Origin: Pelagibacterium flavum
GTDB lineage: Bacteria > Pseudomonadota > Alphaproteobacteria > Rhizobiales > Devosiaceae
Length of the DNA stretch: 64,000 nucleotides
Direction: 5' to 3'
NCBI RefSeq assembly: GCF_025854335.1
Contig: NZ_CP107716.1
Span: forward strand, 1,853,001-1,917,000
Shown: positions 34,656-44,555 of the stretch, piece by piece
Numbering within the stretch: the stretch's first letter is position 1
Layout: every line of letters begins with the position of its first letter
Translations under genes and position numbers: made by a program
The notes under the pieces: generated by a model
What the model saw: only the letters and a program-made list of their open reading frames with translations
Told to the model about the DNA's origin: nothing
Databases searched by the model: none

Positions 34656-35806
34656 CAGACCAGAATGTCGTCGACCCAATAGAGGTCGCGACGGTCGAAA
34701 CCGTTGAACGGGGTGAGGGAAGCCTGAGTGTAGGCGCCCATCAGGCCGAACTCGATATAGTCGTCCTCGGCAATTGCTGCCGGCAGAATGAAGGTCTGGG
34801 GCATCACGTCGTAGCTGTCGCAGGTCGGCCCGAAGATCTTGAAGTCCCAACTCTCGCCGGTCAGCACCTTGTCGCCGCGCCACACGCGGATCGGCAACAT
34901 GAATTCAAGGATCATCGCTTCCATCAGCGAGCCATAGACGCCGTCGTTGAGATAGACCGACTGTTCGCCGCGCACGTGTTTGACGCGCAGCAGGAGCGAT
35001 GTGCAGCCGGTGGACAGGCCGCGTCCGGGCTCGGCGATCAGTTCGGGCTTGTTCGAGCCGAACGTATCGGCGACAGCGTTGCGGATGGTCTCGAAATAGA
35101 CGTCGAGGGGCGGGGCCGAATTGGTGATGTAGGGGGCGGGAAAGCCGCCGCCGATATTGAGGCGCTTGAGCTCGATGCCCGAGGCCTGGGCGATGCGCCC
35201 CGCAGCGGCGATGTGGCGCTCATAGGCATAGGCTTCCTCGCACTGGCTGCCGACGTGGAAGCACAGCGAGGTCGAATATCCCATGGCCTTGGCCAATGTG
35301 CAGATTGCGATGGCGCCTTCCTCCATCACGCCGAACTTGGTGCCGAAATCGTAGGATTTGAGCGCCTTGCCGGCCTTGAAGCGCACAGTCACCTCGACAT
35401 CCTCGCGGGGGGGGATGACGGCGGCGAGCTGGTCGAGCTGGGCCACGTGGTCGATGGTAAAGGAGCGAACGCCGAACTCGGAATAGGCGCGCTCGATCTC
35501 TCGACGCGACTTGATGGGATTGTTGTAGTGCATCCCGGCTTGAGGCGCGTATTTGCGGATCAGGGCCATTTCGGTGTTGGAGGCAACATCGTAGGCCTTG
35601 AGCCCCTCGCGATTCATGATCTCAAGAATATGGGGCGAGGGGTTTGATTTGACCGCATAGGTCAACAGGCCATCAAAGCCCGTCTTGAAGGTATTTATGG
35701 CATCGACCAGAAGCCGTTCGGAAAACAGGAAACTCGGATAATCGGGTTCCTCGGTGGCGATCAGTTCTGCGGTGTTCGCGTATGTGCGAGACGGCGCGTG
35801 GTCCAT
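34655..35806 (-). CDS. Ornithine/lysine decarboxylase, PLP fold III
   Basis: 383 residues from the ATG at 35806 (MDHAPSRTYANTAEL); another in-frame start 22 codons upstream is possible. The PLP lysine motif is TYAVKSNPS, the phosphate-binding GGGFP is present, EPGRG lies near the C-terminal half, and the catalytic Cys is in GPTCDSYDV. The last motif fits ornithine or bifunctional lysine/ornithine decarboxylases, giving putrescine or cadaverine. Specificity cannot be settled by eye. Divergent from the degP gene. Confidence 0.85.
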   Translation of the reverse strand: MDHAPSRTYANTAELIATEEPDYPSFLFSERLLVDAINTFKTGFDGLLTYAVKSNPSPHILEIMNREGLKAYDVASNTEMALIRKYAPQAGMHYNNPIKSRREIERAYSEFGVRSFTIDHVAQLDQLAAVIPPREDVEVTVRFKAGKALKSYDFGTKFGVMEEGAIAICTLAKAMGYSTSLCFHVGSQCEEAYAYERHIAAAGRIAQASGIELKRLNIGGGFPAPYITNSAPPLDVYFETIRNAVADTFGSNKPELIAEPGRGLSTGCTSLLLRVKHVRGEQSVYLNDGVYGSLMEAMILEFMLPIRVWRGDKVLTGESWDFKIFGPTCDSYDVMPQTFILPAAIAEDDYIEFGLMGAYTQASLTPFNGFDRRDLYWVDDILV

Positions 35807-35927
35807 TGACCTTGATACCTTGTGCGGGGGTTGAAAGCGCGCGTGTATAGGGCTCATTGCCCCCCTCTGCAATGGCCAATTTCGGCTATAGAGCCAGGTT
35901 GTGACGATTCTTTGTGCGGGGTCAAAA

Positions 35928-35956
35928 TTGACACGCTTTTGCCGCCAACCTTACGG
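35928..35956 (+). promoter_or_regulatory. Possible promoter of the DegP-type gene
   Basis: A perfect TTGACA at 35928-35933 with TTACGG 17 bases later (35951-35956). The -10 box is poor. Position is about 70 bases before the ATG at 36026. Confidence 0.35.
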
Positions 35957-36025
35957 GCTTGTCACTTGAAACCAAAGCCCTGGCAACTAACCTCTGAGGC
36001 GCGTTGCAAGCTCTGGAGTGTGCCC

Positions 36026-37417
36026 ATGTTCCGCAAGTCGATTATTGCCGTTTTTCTGGCTCTCGCACCCGCCGTCGCCTTCGCTCAGGCCGAAAAGGTG
36101 GTCCCGCAGAGCCAGGCGGAAATCCAGCTATCCTATTCACCTGTCGTGGAGCAGGTCGCGCCGGCGGTCGTCAACGTCTATGCCACGCGGGTCACCCAGC
36201 AGCAGAGCAGTTTCAACGATCCGTTCTTTGAACAGTTCTTCGGGCGCTCGCCGCTGTTCAACCAGCGGCCGCAGACCTCCCAATCGCTGGGGTCGGGCGT
36301 GATTGTCAGTGCGGATGGCATGATCCTCACCAACAATCACGTCGTGGAAGGGGCGACCGACATTCGGGTCGTGCTCAATGACGGGCGGGAATATCCCGTC
36401 GAGCTGGTGCTGGCCGATCCCTCGACCGATCTGGCCGTGCTCAGGGCCGAGGACGGGGCGGGGGAGTTTCCCTTCGTCACGTTTGCCGATTCCGACCAGT
36501 TGCAGGTCGGCGATCTCGTTCTGGCCATCGGCAACCCGTTCGGGGTGGGGCAATCGGTGTCCAGCGGCATCGTTTCGGCGCTGGCGCGGACCGGCATGGG
36601 GATGACCGACTACCAGTTCTTCATCCAGACCGATGCAGCGATCAATCCGGGTAATTCGGGTGGCGCGCTGGTCGATATGAACGGGCAACTCGTCGGTATC
36701 AACACGGCGCTGTTTACCCGCTCGGGCGGGTCGCAAGGGATCGGGTTTGCCATACCATCAAATATGGCGAGGGTGATCGCCGATGCGGGCGCGGCGGGCG
36801 GCGAGATCGTGCGGCCATGGTTGGGCGCGCAGATGCAGATGCTTGACGCCGAGCTGGCCGCCAGCCTGGGGCTGGCCACGCCGCGCGGGGCGCTGGTGAC
36901 CGAGATCGCGCCCGGCAGCCCGGCGGAGGCTGCGGGGCTGGCTTCGGGAGACGTGATCACCGCGATCGACGGAGTGGCGGTTCAGGACCCCGAAGCGCTC
37001 AATTATCGCGTGGCGACCAAGCCGGTCGGCTCGATCTCCCAATTGACGCTGTGGCGGAACGGCGCCGAAACGACTGCCGCACTGGAATTGGGGGCGCCGC
37101 CCGCCACTTCGGACCGGCAGGCGACGATTTCGGGCAATACGCGATTTGCGGGGGTTACGGCGGCTGAACTGAACCCCGCATTGGCGCAGCAATTGGGGCT
37201 GGGCTTTTCAACGCAGGGCATTGCCGTGGTCGGCGTCGAGCCAGGGAGCCCGGCGGCGCGGATGGGGCTTGAGGAAGGCGATGTCATCGTTGCGCTGAAC
37301 GGCATGGAAATCCGTGATATTGAAACCTTCGAATCCGTTGCCAGCCAGCGTCCGCGCGCCTGGCAGATTATCCTGCAACGCGGAGGCAGGGTCATCCGTT
37401 CGGTGGTGAGCGGATGA
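36026..37417 (+). CDS. DegP/HtrA-type periplasmic serine protease
   Basis: 463 residues from the ATG at 36026, with GGAG at 36015-36018; the upstream extension lacks a signal sequence. Signal peptide about 1-20 (MFRKSIIAVFLALAPAVAFA). The trypsin-like domain has His105 (NNHVVEG), Asp135 (STDLAVL) and Ser211 (GNSGGAL). Two PDZ domains follow (about 240-340 and 380-460; SPAEAAGL and SPAARMGL). It degrades or refolds damaged envelope proteins. rarA starts 18 bases downstream. Confidence 0.9.
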   Translation: MFRKSIIAVFLALAPAVAFAQAEKVVPQSQAEIQLSYSPVVEQVAPAVVNVYATRVTQQQSSFNDPFFEQFFGRSPLFNQRPQTSQSLGSGVIVSADGMILTNNHVVEGATDIRVVLNDGREYPVELVLADPSTDLAVLRAEDGAGEFPFVTFADSDQLQVGDLVLAIGNPFGVGQSVSSGIVSALARTGMGMTDYQFFIQTDAAINPGNSGGALVDMNGQLVGINTALFTRSGGSQGIGFAIPSNMARVIADAGAAGGEIVRPWLGAQMQMLDAELAASLGLATPRGALVTEIAPGSPAEAAGLASGDVITAIDGVAVQDPEALNYRVATKPVGSISQLTLWRNGAETTAALELGAPPATSDRQATISGNTRFAGVTAAELNPALAQQLGLGFSTQGIAVVGVEPGSPAARMGLEEGDVIVALNGMEIRDIETFESVASQRPRAWQIILQRGGRVIRSVVSG

Positions 37418-37434
37418 GACCCATGTGAGGTGCG

Positions 37435-38766
37435 ATGAGCGACCTTTTTCCCGAGGACCTTCGGGCCTCGCGACCGACCGATGAACCGGGCGCCGACCGG
37501 CCGCTGGCCGACCGGCTGCGGCCGAAATCGCTCGATGAAGTGATCGGGCAGACCCATATCATCGGGCCCGACGGCACGCTGCGGCGGATGCTGGCATCGG
37601 GGCGGCTGGGTTCGCTTGTCCTGTGGGGACCGCCGGGAACGGGCAAGACGACAGTGGCGCGGCTGCTGGCCGATGCGGTCGACTATCGGTTCGAGCAGAT
37701 TTCGGCGATCTTTTCGGGGGTAGCGGACCTCAAGAAGGTGTTTGAAACGGCGCGCACGGCGCGGCGGGCCGGGCAGCGCACGCTGCTGTTCGTCGACGAG
37801 ATCCATCGCTTCAACCGGGCGCAGCAGGACAGTTTTCTTCCCGTCATGGAAGACGGCACCGTGGTGCTGGTCGGGGCGACGACGGAGAACCCCAGTTTCG
37901 AGCTCAACGCGGCGCTTCTGTCGCGGGCGCAGGTGCTCAAGTTTACCAGTCTCGATCGGGACGATCTCGATGCGCTTGCCAAACGCGCCGAAGAGGAATT
38001 GGGCAAGGTATTGCCGCTCGATGAGGACGCGCGACAGACGCTGATCGGGCTGGCCGATGGCGACGGGCGGGCCATGCTGGGGTTGATCGAGGAGATCATT
38101 GCCGCAACGGGACCGGATGAAATTTTAGATCCTGCAGGGCTGGCGCGCCTGGTGCAGCGGCGGGCGCCGATCTACGACAAGAGCCAGGATGGCCACTACA
38201 ACCTGATTTCTGCGCTGCATAAGACGGTGCGCGGATCGGATCCCGATGCGGCGCTCTATTATTTCGCGCGCATGATCGATGCGGGCGAGGACCCGATGTA
38301 TCTGGCGCGGCGGCTGATCCGCATGGCGGTCGAAGATATCGGCATGGCCGATCCGCAGGCGCTTCCCATCGCCACGGCCGCCAAGGACGCCTACCACATG
38401 CTCGGTTCACCCGAGGGCGAGTTGGCGCTGGCTGAAGTGGTGGTTTATCTGGCCACGGCGCCGAAATCGAACGCGCTCTATAATGCTTACAACCGGGCGC
38501 TGGCGCTGGCCAAAAAGACCGGGTCGCCGACGCCGCCCACGGCCATTCTCAACGCGCCAACCAAGCTGATGAAATCGGAAGGGTATGGCGAGGGCTATAT
38601 CTACGATCACGATACGCCGGAAGGGTTTTCGGGGCAGGAGTATTTTCCCGAAAAGATCGGGCGGCAGGATTTCTATCAGCCGGTCGAGCGCGGGTTCGAG
38701 CGCGATATCAAGAAGCGGATGGATTATTTCGGGAAACTGCGCGCGGCGAAGCGCGACGTCAGTTAG
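37435..38766 (+). CDS. rarA: Replication-associated recombination ATPase RarA
   Basis: 443 residues. It starts DLFPEDLRASRPT; Walker A is GPPGTGKTT, Walker B LLFVDEIHRFNRAQQDSFLP, sensor GATTENPSFELNAALLSR, and the C-terminal tetramerisation part has HYNLISALHKTVRGSDPDAALYY. MgsA/RarA/WRNIP1 family protein acting at stalled forks. It is likely co-transcribed with the protease upstream. The stop codon lies within a long inverted repeat. Confidence 0.95.
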   Translation: MSDLFPEDLRASRPTDEPGADRPLADRLRPKSLDEVIGQTHIIGPDGTLRRMLASGRLGSLVLWGPPGTGKTTVARLLADAVDYRFEQISAIFSGVADLKKVFETARTARRAGQRTLLFVDEIHRFNRAQQDSFLPVMEDGTVVLVGATTENPSFELNAALLSRAQVLKFTSLDRDDLDALAKRAEEELGKVLPLDEDARQTLIGLADGDGRAMLGLIEEIIAATGPDEILDPAGLARLVQRRAPIYDKSQDGHYNLISALHKTVRGSDPDAALYYFARMIDAGEDPMYLARRLIRMAVEDIGMADPQALPIATAAKDAYHMLGSPEGELALAEVVVYLATAPKSNALYNAYNRALALAKKTGSPTPPTAILNAPTKLMKSEGYGEGYIYDHDTPEGFSGQEYFPEKIGRQDFYQPVERGFERDIKKRMDYFGKLRAAKRDVS

Positions 38767-38879
38767 GTGAGGGTGGTCTGCAAATGGCGGTATTCTGCGC
38801 TTCCGGTGCTCACGTACCAAAATGTACGCTCCGCGCCGGTTCTCGAAAACCACCATTTTCGACTCACCCTGACCTAACT
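38761..38879. repeat. 119-base imperfect palindrome after rarA
   Basis: End arms AGTTAGGTGAGGGTG (38761-38775) and CACCCTGACCTAACT (38865-38879) pair at 14 of 15 positions. Inside, AAATGGCGGT partly pairs with ACCACCATTTT, and CGTAC/GTACG (38813-38828) forms the tip. It can fold into one long hairpin and includes the rarA stop. A transcript terminator, protective end or small repeat element are all possible. Confidence 0.6.
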
Positions 38880-38958
38880 GCTTGCAGGACTGACTTCGCC
38901 CATGACGGCGGAGTGATTTCCCGCTAGAAGGGCCGCGAATGACAAAGGACAAAGTTTT

Positions 38959-39960
38959 ATGAGCGGCGTGCAATTGCGGGAAGTGGTGGCGGATGAGGAC
39001 GGGATGCGGCTCGACCGCTGGTTCTCGGTTCATTTTCCCGACCTGAGCTTCGGGCGCCTGCAGAAGCTGCTGCGGTCTGGGCAGGTGCGGGTGGATAGCG
39101 GGCGCGTGGCCACCAATGCGCGGCTGGTCGCCGGGCAGACGGTGCGCGTGCCGCCGCTGGGCGATGCGCCCGTGCGCTCGCCGGACGCGCCGCGGATCAA
39201 TCAGAAAGATGCCGATTTCCTGCGCGACCTCATTTTGTATGAGGACGATGAGGTCTATGTGTTCAACAAGCCGCACGGGCTTGCCGTGCAGGGCGGATCG
39301 GGCACCAAGCGCCATATCGATGGCATGCTCAAATCGCTGCCCAACAAGAAGGGTGAGCCGCCGCGGCTGGTTCACCGCCTCGACCGGGATACGTCGGGGT
39401 GCCTGCTGGTGGCCAAGACGCGGGCGGCGGCGAGCCATTTCGGAACCGTGTTCCGCTCACGCTCGGCGCGCAAGATCTATTGGGCGATAACGATTGGCGT
39501 TCCCCATCCGCGCCAGGGGCGGATTTCGTGCTTTCTGGCGCGGCAATCGACCCAGGATGGCGAGCAGATGGTGGTTGTCGAAAACGGCACCGAGGGCGCG
39601 CAGCATTCGGTGAGCTATTATTCGGTGACCGAGAGCGCGGCCAACCAGTTCGCCTGGGTGACGCTCAAGCCGGTGACCGGGCGCACGCATCAGTTGCGGG
39701 TGCACATGATGGAACTGGGTACGCCCATTCTCGACGACCCGCGCTACAACACGCTGGAAAACTGGAATTTCGAGCGGCCCGAGGAACTGGGCAACGGGCT
39801 GCATCTGCACGCGAGGCGGCTGGCCATTCCGCTGCGCAGCGGCAAGAGGCTCGATATCACGGCGCCGCTGCCGCCGCATATGAAGGCGAGCTTCGAGACG
39901 CTGGGGTTTGATGCCAATCAGTATGATGTGCAGGATGTCGATCCGGAGGATGATGCGTGA
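38959..39960 (+). CDS. rluC: 23S rRNA pseudouridine synthase, RluC/RluD family
   Basis: 333 residues. An S4-like RNA-binding domain (about 15-65; RLDRWFSVHFPDLSFGRLQKLLRSGQVRV) is followed by the synthase domain with VHRLDRDTSG (catalytic Asp142), then TGRTHQLRVHM. RluC modifies U955, U2504 and U2580 in E. coli; the exact targets here are inferred. It overlaps the HAD gene by one base. Confidence 0.88.
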   Translation: MSGVQLREVVADEDGMRLDRWFSVHFPDLSFGRLQKLLRSGQVRVDSGRVATNARLVAGQTVRVPPLGDAPVRSPDAPRINQKDADFLRDLILYEDDEVYVFNKPHGLAVQGGSGTKRHIDGMLKSLPNKKGEPPRLVHRLDRDTSGCLLVAKTRAAASHFGTVFRSRSARKIYWAITIGVPHPRQGRISCFLARQSTQDGEQMVVVENGTEGAQHSVSYYSVTESAANQFAWVTLKPVTGRTHQLRVHMMELGTPILDDPRYNTLENWNFERPEELGNGLHLHARRLAIPLRSGKRLDITAPLPPHMKASFETLGFDANQYDVQDVDPEDDA

Positions 39961-40628
39961 TGGCCGAGCCGCGTCTAATCATGTTCGACATGGACGGCAC
40001 GTTGATCGATTCCGGAGCGATCATTGCCGAGCACATGGCGGCGACGTTTCGCGATCACGGGCTGGACGTGCCGACGGCGGAAATGTCTCATTCGATCATT
40101 GGTCTGTCGCTGGAAATTGCCATGGAACGTCTGGCGCAATGCGATGCGGAGACAGCCATCCTGATGGCAGGAACCTACCGCCAGCACTATCGCGCCATGC
40201 TGGCCGGCGGCGAGCGGCACGAGCCGCTTTATGCGGGGGCGCTGGAGGCGCTGAACCGGTTGCGGGCGCATGAGGCGTCGATCCTGGGCATTGCCACCGG
40301 CAAGAGGCTGAGCGGGGTCAATCGCATTCTGGCGTTGCACGCCCTGGCGGATCATTTCGTGACACTGCAGACTCCCGACCACAATCCGTCCAAGCCTCAT
40401 CCGGGGATGATCCTGCGGGCCTGCGCCGAGACCGGGATCGATCCGTCCTGCACGGTGATGATCGGGGATACGACCTTCGACATGGAGCTGGGGCGGTCGG
40501 CTGGGGCGCGGACCATCGGGGTTAGCTGGGGCTATCACGCCCGCGTTGCGCTTGAAGAGAGCGGTGCCCATATCATCATCGACGATTATGCCGATCTCGA
40601 TGACGCTATCGAAAGGGTTTTGAGCTGA
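39960..40628 (+). CDS. HAD-superfamily hydrolase, phosphoglycolate phosphatase-like
   Basis: 222 residues from the ATG at 39960, overlapping the rluC stop by one base; a GTG at 39957 is also in frame. Motif I is FDMDGTLID (8-16), motif II around LGIATGKR, and motif III GDTTFDMELGRSAG. A helical cap lies between. The substrate is not defined. It overlaps the ATP12 gene by one base, so the three genes form one operon. Confidence 0.85.
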   Translation: MAEPRLIMFDMDGTLIDSGAIIAEHMAATFRDHGLDVPTAEMSHSIIGLSLEIAMERLAQCDAETAILMAGTYRQHYRAMLAGGERHEPLYAGALEALNRLRAHEASILGIATGKRLSGVNRILALHALADHFVTLQTPDHNPSKPHPGMILRACAETGIDPSCTVMIGDTTFDMELGRSAGARTIGVSWGYHARVALEESGAHIIIDDYADLDDAIERVLS

Positions 40629-41401
40629 TGCGCGAATTTCTCGAAGACGCGATCCGGCACCAGGATGCCGGACAGGGGCGCCATCAGAAGGATCTGATTC
40701 GCGAGTTGCCCAAGCGCTTCTACAAATCGGTGGACGTGGCCGAGACCGATGGCGTTTTCACCGTGCTGCTGGATGGGCGCGTGACCAAGACGCCGACCGG
40801 CAAGCAGGTTGGCGTGGGCCACGCCGATCTGGCGGCGCGCATGCGCGAGGAATGGGATGCGCAGGGCGATCGCATCGATCCCGACATGATGCCGCATGTC
40901 AAACTCATCAACTCGGCCGTCGAGGCGGGCGAGGAGTCGCGGGCGGCTCTGCTCGATGAGGTGGTGAAATATGCGGGTAACGACCTGCTGCTCTATCGCG
41001 CCGACAGCCCGCGCGAGCTTGTCGAAAAGCAGGAGCAGATCTGGGACGATGTGCTCGTGCGGATCGCACGGCATTTTTCGGTCAGCTTTCAGCCAACCGT
41101 TGGGATTGTGCACAGGGCGCAATCTCCCGACATGCTGAAAAAGCTCAGAGGTGCCATCGAGCCGCTGCATCATGTGCCTGCCACTGCGATGGTGTCGGTG
41201 ACGGGGCTGACGGGCTCGGGTCTGCTGGCAATTGGTTTGCGCGAGCAGCTGGTCGATGCCGATGCCGCGTGGACGGCGGCGCATGTGGACGAGGACTACC
41301 AGATTTCGCTGTGGGGCGAAGATTACGAGGCGGCGGCGCGGCGTCGGCAGAGGCGCCTCGAATTTGATGCCGCCGTCAATGTCATCAAGCTCTTAGCCTG
41401 A
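40628..41401 (+). CDS. ATP12-type chaperone for F1-ATPase assembly
   Basis: 257 residues. The ATP12 family motifs are RFYKSVDVAETDGVFTVLLDGRVTKTPTG, the MMPHVKLINSAVE segment, GNDLLLYRADSPRELVEKQEQIWDDVL and LWGEDYEAAARRR near the end. ATP12 binds the F1 alpha subunit during assembly and is found in mitochondria and alphaproteobacteria, which supports the taxonomic placement. The 3' end overlaps convergent folK by nine bases. Confidence 0.9.
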   Translation: MREFLEDAIRHQDAGQGRHQKDLIRELPKRFYKSVDVAETDGVFTVLLDGRVTKTPTGKQVGVGHADLAARMREEWDAQGDRIDPDMMPHVKLINSAVEAGEESRAALLDEVVKYAGNDLLLYRADSPRELVEKQEQIWDDVLVRIARHFSVSFQPTVGIVHRAQSPDMLKKLRGAIEPLHHVPATAMVSVTGLTGSGLLAIGLREQLVDADAAWTAAHVDEDYQISLWGEDYEAAARRRQRRLEFDAAVNVIKLLA

Positions 41402-41839
41402 TTTCCTGCCAGCCTGATTCAGCAGCCATTCGGCCACATCCGGGGCGATTTCGCGCAGCGGATCGAGCACGAAATCACGCTCATGGGCATAGGGATGGGG
41501 CAGGGTCAGGCGCTCGGTTTCCATCACCAGATCATCGTAGGTGATAACGTCGATATCGATGCTGCGCGGGCCCCATTTCTCGATACGGACGCGTCCGATT
41601 TCGGCTTCGGTGGCAAGGCAGAAATCGAGAAGTTCGAGCGGGGAGAGGGTGGTTTCGACCAGAACGGCGCCGTTGTGAAACGGGTTCTGATCGGTCTTGC
41701 CCCAGGGCTCGCTGACGATCAGGGCGCTTTGTTTCAAAAGGGAAATCCGGGGATGGCCGGCGATGGCCTCAATGGCTTTGGCGATCTGGTGCGCGGGATC
41801 GCCAATATTGGCGCCAAGCGCCAGAACGGCGCGGGCCAT
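41393..41839 (-). CDS. folK: 2-amino-4-hydroxy-6-hydroxymethyldihydropteridine pyrophosphokinase
   Basis: 148 residues, starting ALGANIGDP with the HPPK signature WGPRSIDIDVITYDD. It transfers pyrophosphate from ATP to the pterin, the step between FolB and FolP. Its ATG overlaps the folB stop by one base, and its 3' end meets the ATP12 gene. Confidence 0.95.
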   Translation of the reverse strand: MARAVLALGANIGDPAHQIAKAIEAIAGHPRISLLKQSALIVSEPWGKTDQNPFHNGAVLVETTLSPLELLDFCLATEAEIGRVRIEKWGPRSIDIDVITYDDLVMETERLTLPHPYAHERDFVLDPLREIAPDVAEWLLNQAGRKSG

Positions 41840-42225
41840 CAGATCTGCTCCCGCGTCCTGACCATTTCGATGGCGGCTTCGCCGGCCACGATGGGCAGGG
41901 GCGCTTCGGGCTTTCTGACCTTGATGCGGATCCAGTCGAGCTTGTCGAAGCGTTCGAAAAGGCGTGTCATGATATGGTGGCCGAGCGCTTCGATCAGCTT
42001 GAAGCGTCTTTCCTCGAAGGCTTCCTTCACCAGATCGTAGATGTGGGCGTAGGAGATGGTGGAGGCCACGTCATCGGTGCGGGCGGCCTCGGACATGTCC
42101 AGTCCCAGCTCAAGATCAATGCGGAAGCGCTGGCCGAGGGAGTTTTCCTCCATCATGACACCGTGGTAGCCATAAAAGGCCAGCCCGGCCAGAATGATGC
42201 GGTCGCGATCGGCAAAGCTGTCCAT
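41839..42225 (-). CDS. folB: Dihydroneopterin aldolase
   Basis: 128 residues from the ATG at 42225 (MDSFADRDRIILAGLAFYGYHGVM). GGAGG sits about ten bases upstream of that ATG but directly against the alternative GTG at 42234. The conserved YGYHGV and the Lys motif RIKVRKPEAPLP are present. It makes the hydroxymethyl pterin used by FolK. Confidence 0.93.
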   Translation of the reverse strand: MDSFADRDRIILAGLAFYGYHGVMMEENSLGQRFRIDLELGLDMSEAARTDDVASTISYAHIYDLVKEAFEERRFKLIEALGHHIMTRLFERFDKLDWIRIKVRKPEAPLPIVAGEAAIEMVRTREQI

Positions 42226-42230
42226 GGGAC

Positions 42231-43082
42231 TCACCCCTCCAGTTGCGGCGGACCATAGAGCGTGGCGGCAGCCACGCGCAAGGCGTCGCGATTGGCACGC
42301 ACGTCATGGACGCGGAAAATATGCCCGCCCTTTAAATAGCCCAGAACAGAGGTTGCGATGGTGCCCGAAACGCGCTCCTTGGGCGGTACATCGAGCAGAT
42401 TGCCGATCATGCGCTTGCGGGATGTGCCGACGAGCAGGGGAAAGCCGAGCGCGTGCAATTCGTCGAGACGGTTGAGGAGCTCGTAGTTCTCGGCAAAGGA
42501 TTTGGCAAAGCCGAAGCCGGGATCGAGGATGATCGCTTCGCGGGCGATACCGGCCTTGAGCGCGATCTCCACTGACCGGGAGAGCCAGCGCGTCATTTCA
42601 TCGATCAGGTCGCGCGCGGTATCGCGCTCGGTGTCCCAGTGCATGGCGATGACGGGAGTGCGGTGATGGGCGGCGACGTCAGCGATTTCCGGATCTCGCT
42701 GGAAACCCCAGACATCGTTGATGATTTTGGCGCCCGCCTGGACCGCCTGATCGGCGACCAGGGCCTTGTAGGTGTCGATGGAGATCGGGGTTTCAAAACC
42801 GCGCTCCGCAAGGGCGTCGAGCACGGGCATGACCCTGTCGAGTTCGTCCTGTACGCTGACTTCTTCAGAGCCCGGCCGGGTGCTTTCGCCGCCGATATCG
42901 ATGATATCGGCGCCCTCGGAAACGAGGTCTCCTGCGTGCGCGAGGGCCGCGTCGAGGGCGGAGAAATCACCGCCATCGGAAAAGCTGTCTGGGGTGACAT
43001 TGAGAATGCCCATGACGAGAGGCGTGCGGCCCAGTGTCAGCGGGCCGCCGGCCATCGGAACGTCATAGGCGAGGTGCGTCAC
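42231..43082 (-). CDS. folP: Dihydropteroate synthase
   Basis: 283 residues from a GTG at 43082 that overlaps the rimO stop (GTGA); an ATG at 43055 is an alternative giving 274. The pterin-binding motifs are [36 protein letters not shown] and [11 protein letters not shown]. It condenses pterin pyrophosphate with p-aminobenzoate and is the sulfonamide target; no obvious insertion or loss near the sulfa loops. Confidence 0.94.
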   Translation of the reverse strand: MTHLAYDVPMAGGPLTLGRTPLVMGILNVTPDSFSDGGDFSALDAALAHAGDLVSEGADIIDIGGESTRPGSEEVSVQDELDRVMPVLDALAERGFETPISIDTYKALVADQAVQAGAKIINDVWGFQRDPEIADVAAHHRTPVIAMHWDTERDTARDLIDEMTRWLSRSVEIALKAGIAREAIILDPGFGFAKSFAENYELLNRLDELHALGFPLLVGTSRKRMIGNLLDVPPKERVSGTIATSVLGYLKGGHIFRVHDVRANRDALRVAAATLYGPPQLEG

Positions 43083-44431
43083 TGCACCGAACCGGCCGGG
43101 ACCGCATAGAGGTCGTATTCGTCGGAATCGACCACGGTCACCGAGATCATGTCGCCGGGCTTGATGCCGGTAGCGTTCTCGACGATCACATTGCCGTCGA
43201 TCTCGGGGGCATCCCATTGCGAGCGGGCGATGACGCGCTGCTCTTCGGGTTCGACATCATCGACCAGAACGTCGATGGTGCGGCCGACACGGGAGGCGAG
43301 GCGTTCGGTCGAAACTTCCTGCAAAGCCTCCATGAGGCGGCCGTAGCGTTCCTGCTTGAGCTCATCGGGGATTTCATCAAGGCCCAGATCGTTGGCGCGG
43401 GCGCCAGTGACCGGCTCGTAGGGGAACGCCCCGGCGCGGTCGATCTTTGTCTCGTGGACCCAATCGAGCAGCATCTGGAAGTCTTCCTCGGTCTCACCGG
43501 GGAAGCCGACGATGAAGGTCGAGCGGATGGCGAGATCGGGACAGGTTTCGCGCCATTTGCGGATGCGGTCGGCGGTCTTTTCCTGATTGGCCGGGCGCCG
43601 CATGGATTTGAGAACCTGCGGGCTGGCGTGCTGGAAGGGGATATCGAGATAGGGCAGGATCACCCCGTCGGCCATCAGAGGAATGACGTTGTCGACGTGG
43701 GGGTAGGGATAGACGTAGTGCATGCGCACCCAAGCGCCGAGCTTGCCCATCTCCTCGGCCAATGTCTGGAAGCGCGCTTCGACCTGACGCCCGCGATAGG
43801 GGGACGTAGCGTATTTGATGTCCACGCCATAGGCGGAGGTGTCCTGGGAGATAACCATGATCTCCTTGACGCCGGCCTTGACGAGCCGCTCGGCCTCGTA
43901 AAGCACCGAAGCGATGGGGCGCGAGACGAGATCGCCGCGGATCGAGGGGATGATACAGAAGGTGCAGCGATTGTTGCAGCCTTCGGAAATCTTGAGATAG
44001 GCGTAGTGACGCGGGGTCAGACGCAACCCCTGTTCGGGGACGAGATCGACAAAGGCGTTGGGCACCGGGGGCACGGCCTGATGCACGGCATCGACGACGG
44101 CCTCATACTGGTGCGCGCCCGAAACGGCCAGAACGCCGGGATGGGTCTTGCGGATCAGCTCTTCTTCGCCGCCGAGGCAACCGGTGACGATGACGCGGCC
44201 ATTTTCCGAAATTGCCTCGCCAATGGCGTCGAGGCTTTCGGCCTTGGCGCTGTCGAGAAAGCCGCAGGTGTTGACGATGACGACATCGGCGCCCTCATAA
44301 GAGGGCGAAAAGCTGTAGCCCTGCGCGCGCAGCGTGGTGAGAATGCGTTCGGAATCGACGAGGGCCTTGGGGCAGCCAAGGCTGACGAGGCCGATCTTGG
44401 GGGCGTTCTGCGTTGATGTTGGCGCGCTCAT
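43079..44431 (-). CDS. rimO: Ribosomal protein S12 methylthiotransferase RimO
   Basis: 450 residues from the ATG at 44431. The N-terminal UPF0004 cluster uses Cys20, Cys56 and Cys85; the radical-SAM cluster is CNNRCTFC (Cys152, 156, 159) in [21 protein letters not shown]; a TRAM domain lies at the C-terminus. It methylthiolates the conserved Asp of S12 next to position 88. That Asp89 is present in the S12 of this window (VRDLPG). Confidence 0.95.
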   Translation of the reverse strand: MSAPTSTQNAPKIGLVSLGCPKALVDSERILTTLRAQGYSFSPSYEGADVVIVNTCGFLDSAKAESLDAIGEAISENGRVIVTGCLGGEEELIRKTHPGVLAVSGAHQYEAVVDAVHQAVPPVPNAFVDLVPEQGLRLTPRHYAYLKISEGCNNRCTFCIIPSIRGDLVSRPIASVLYEAERLVKAGVKEIMVISQDTSAYGVDIKYATSPYRGRQVEARFQTLAEEMGKLGAWVRMHYVYPYPHVDNVIPLMADGVILPYLDIPFQHASPQVLKSMRRPANQEKTADRIRKWRETCPDLAIRSTFIVGFPGETEEDFQMLLDWVHETKIDRAGAFPYEPVTGARANDLGLDEIPDELKQERYGRLMEALQEVSTERLASRVGRTIDVLVDDVEPEEQRVIARSQWDAPEIDGNVIVENATGIKPGDMISVTVVDSDEYDLYAVPAGSVQ

Positions 44432-44527
44432 GGGCGTCCGCTGATCCTTGAAAAGGCGAGATTGCCAAAGGTACCGGGCCAAGCGGACCGGCGCGATGGG
44501 ATATGAAACTCGCATGAATTTGAGCGT

Positions 44528-44555
44528 GTCATAACGTAAAGCGCGCAAAGGTCAA
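44528..44555 (-). promoter_or_regulatory. Possible promoter of rimO-folPBK
   Basis: On the minus strand TTGACC (44555-44550), 16 bases, TATGAC (44533-44528), about 100 bases before the rimO start. The -35 box sits in the loop of the hairpin 44539-44568. Confidence 0.35.
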
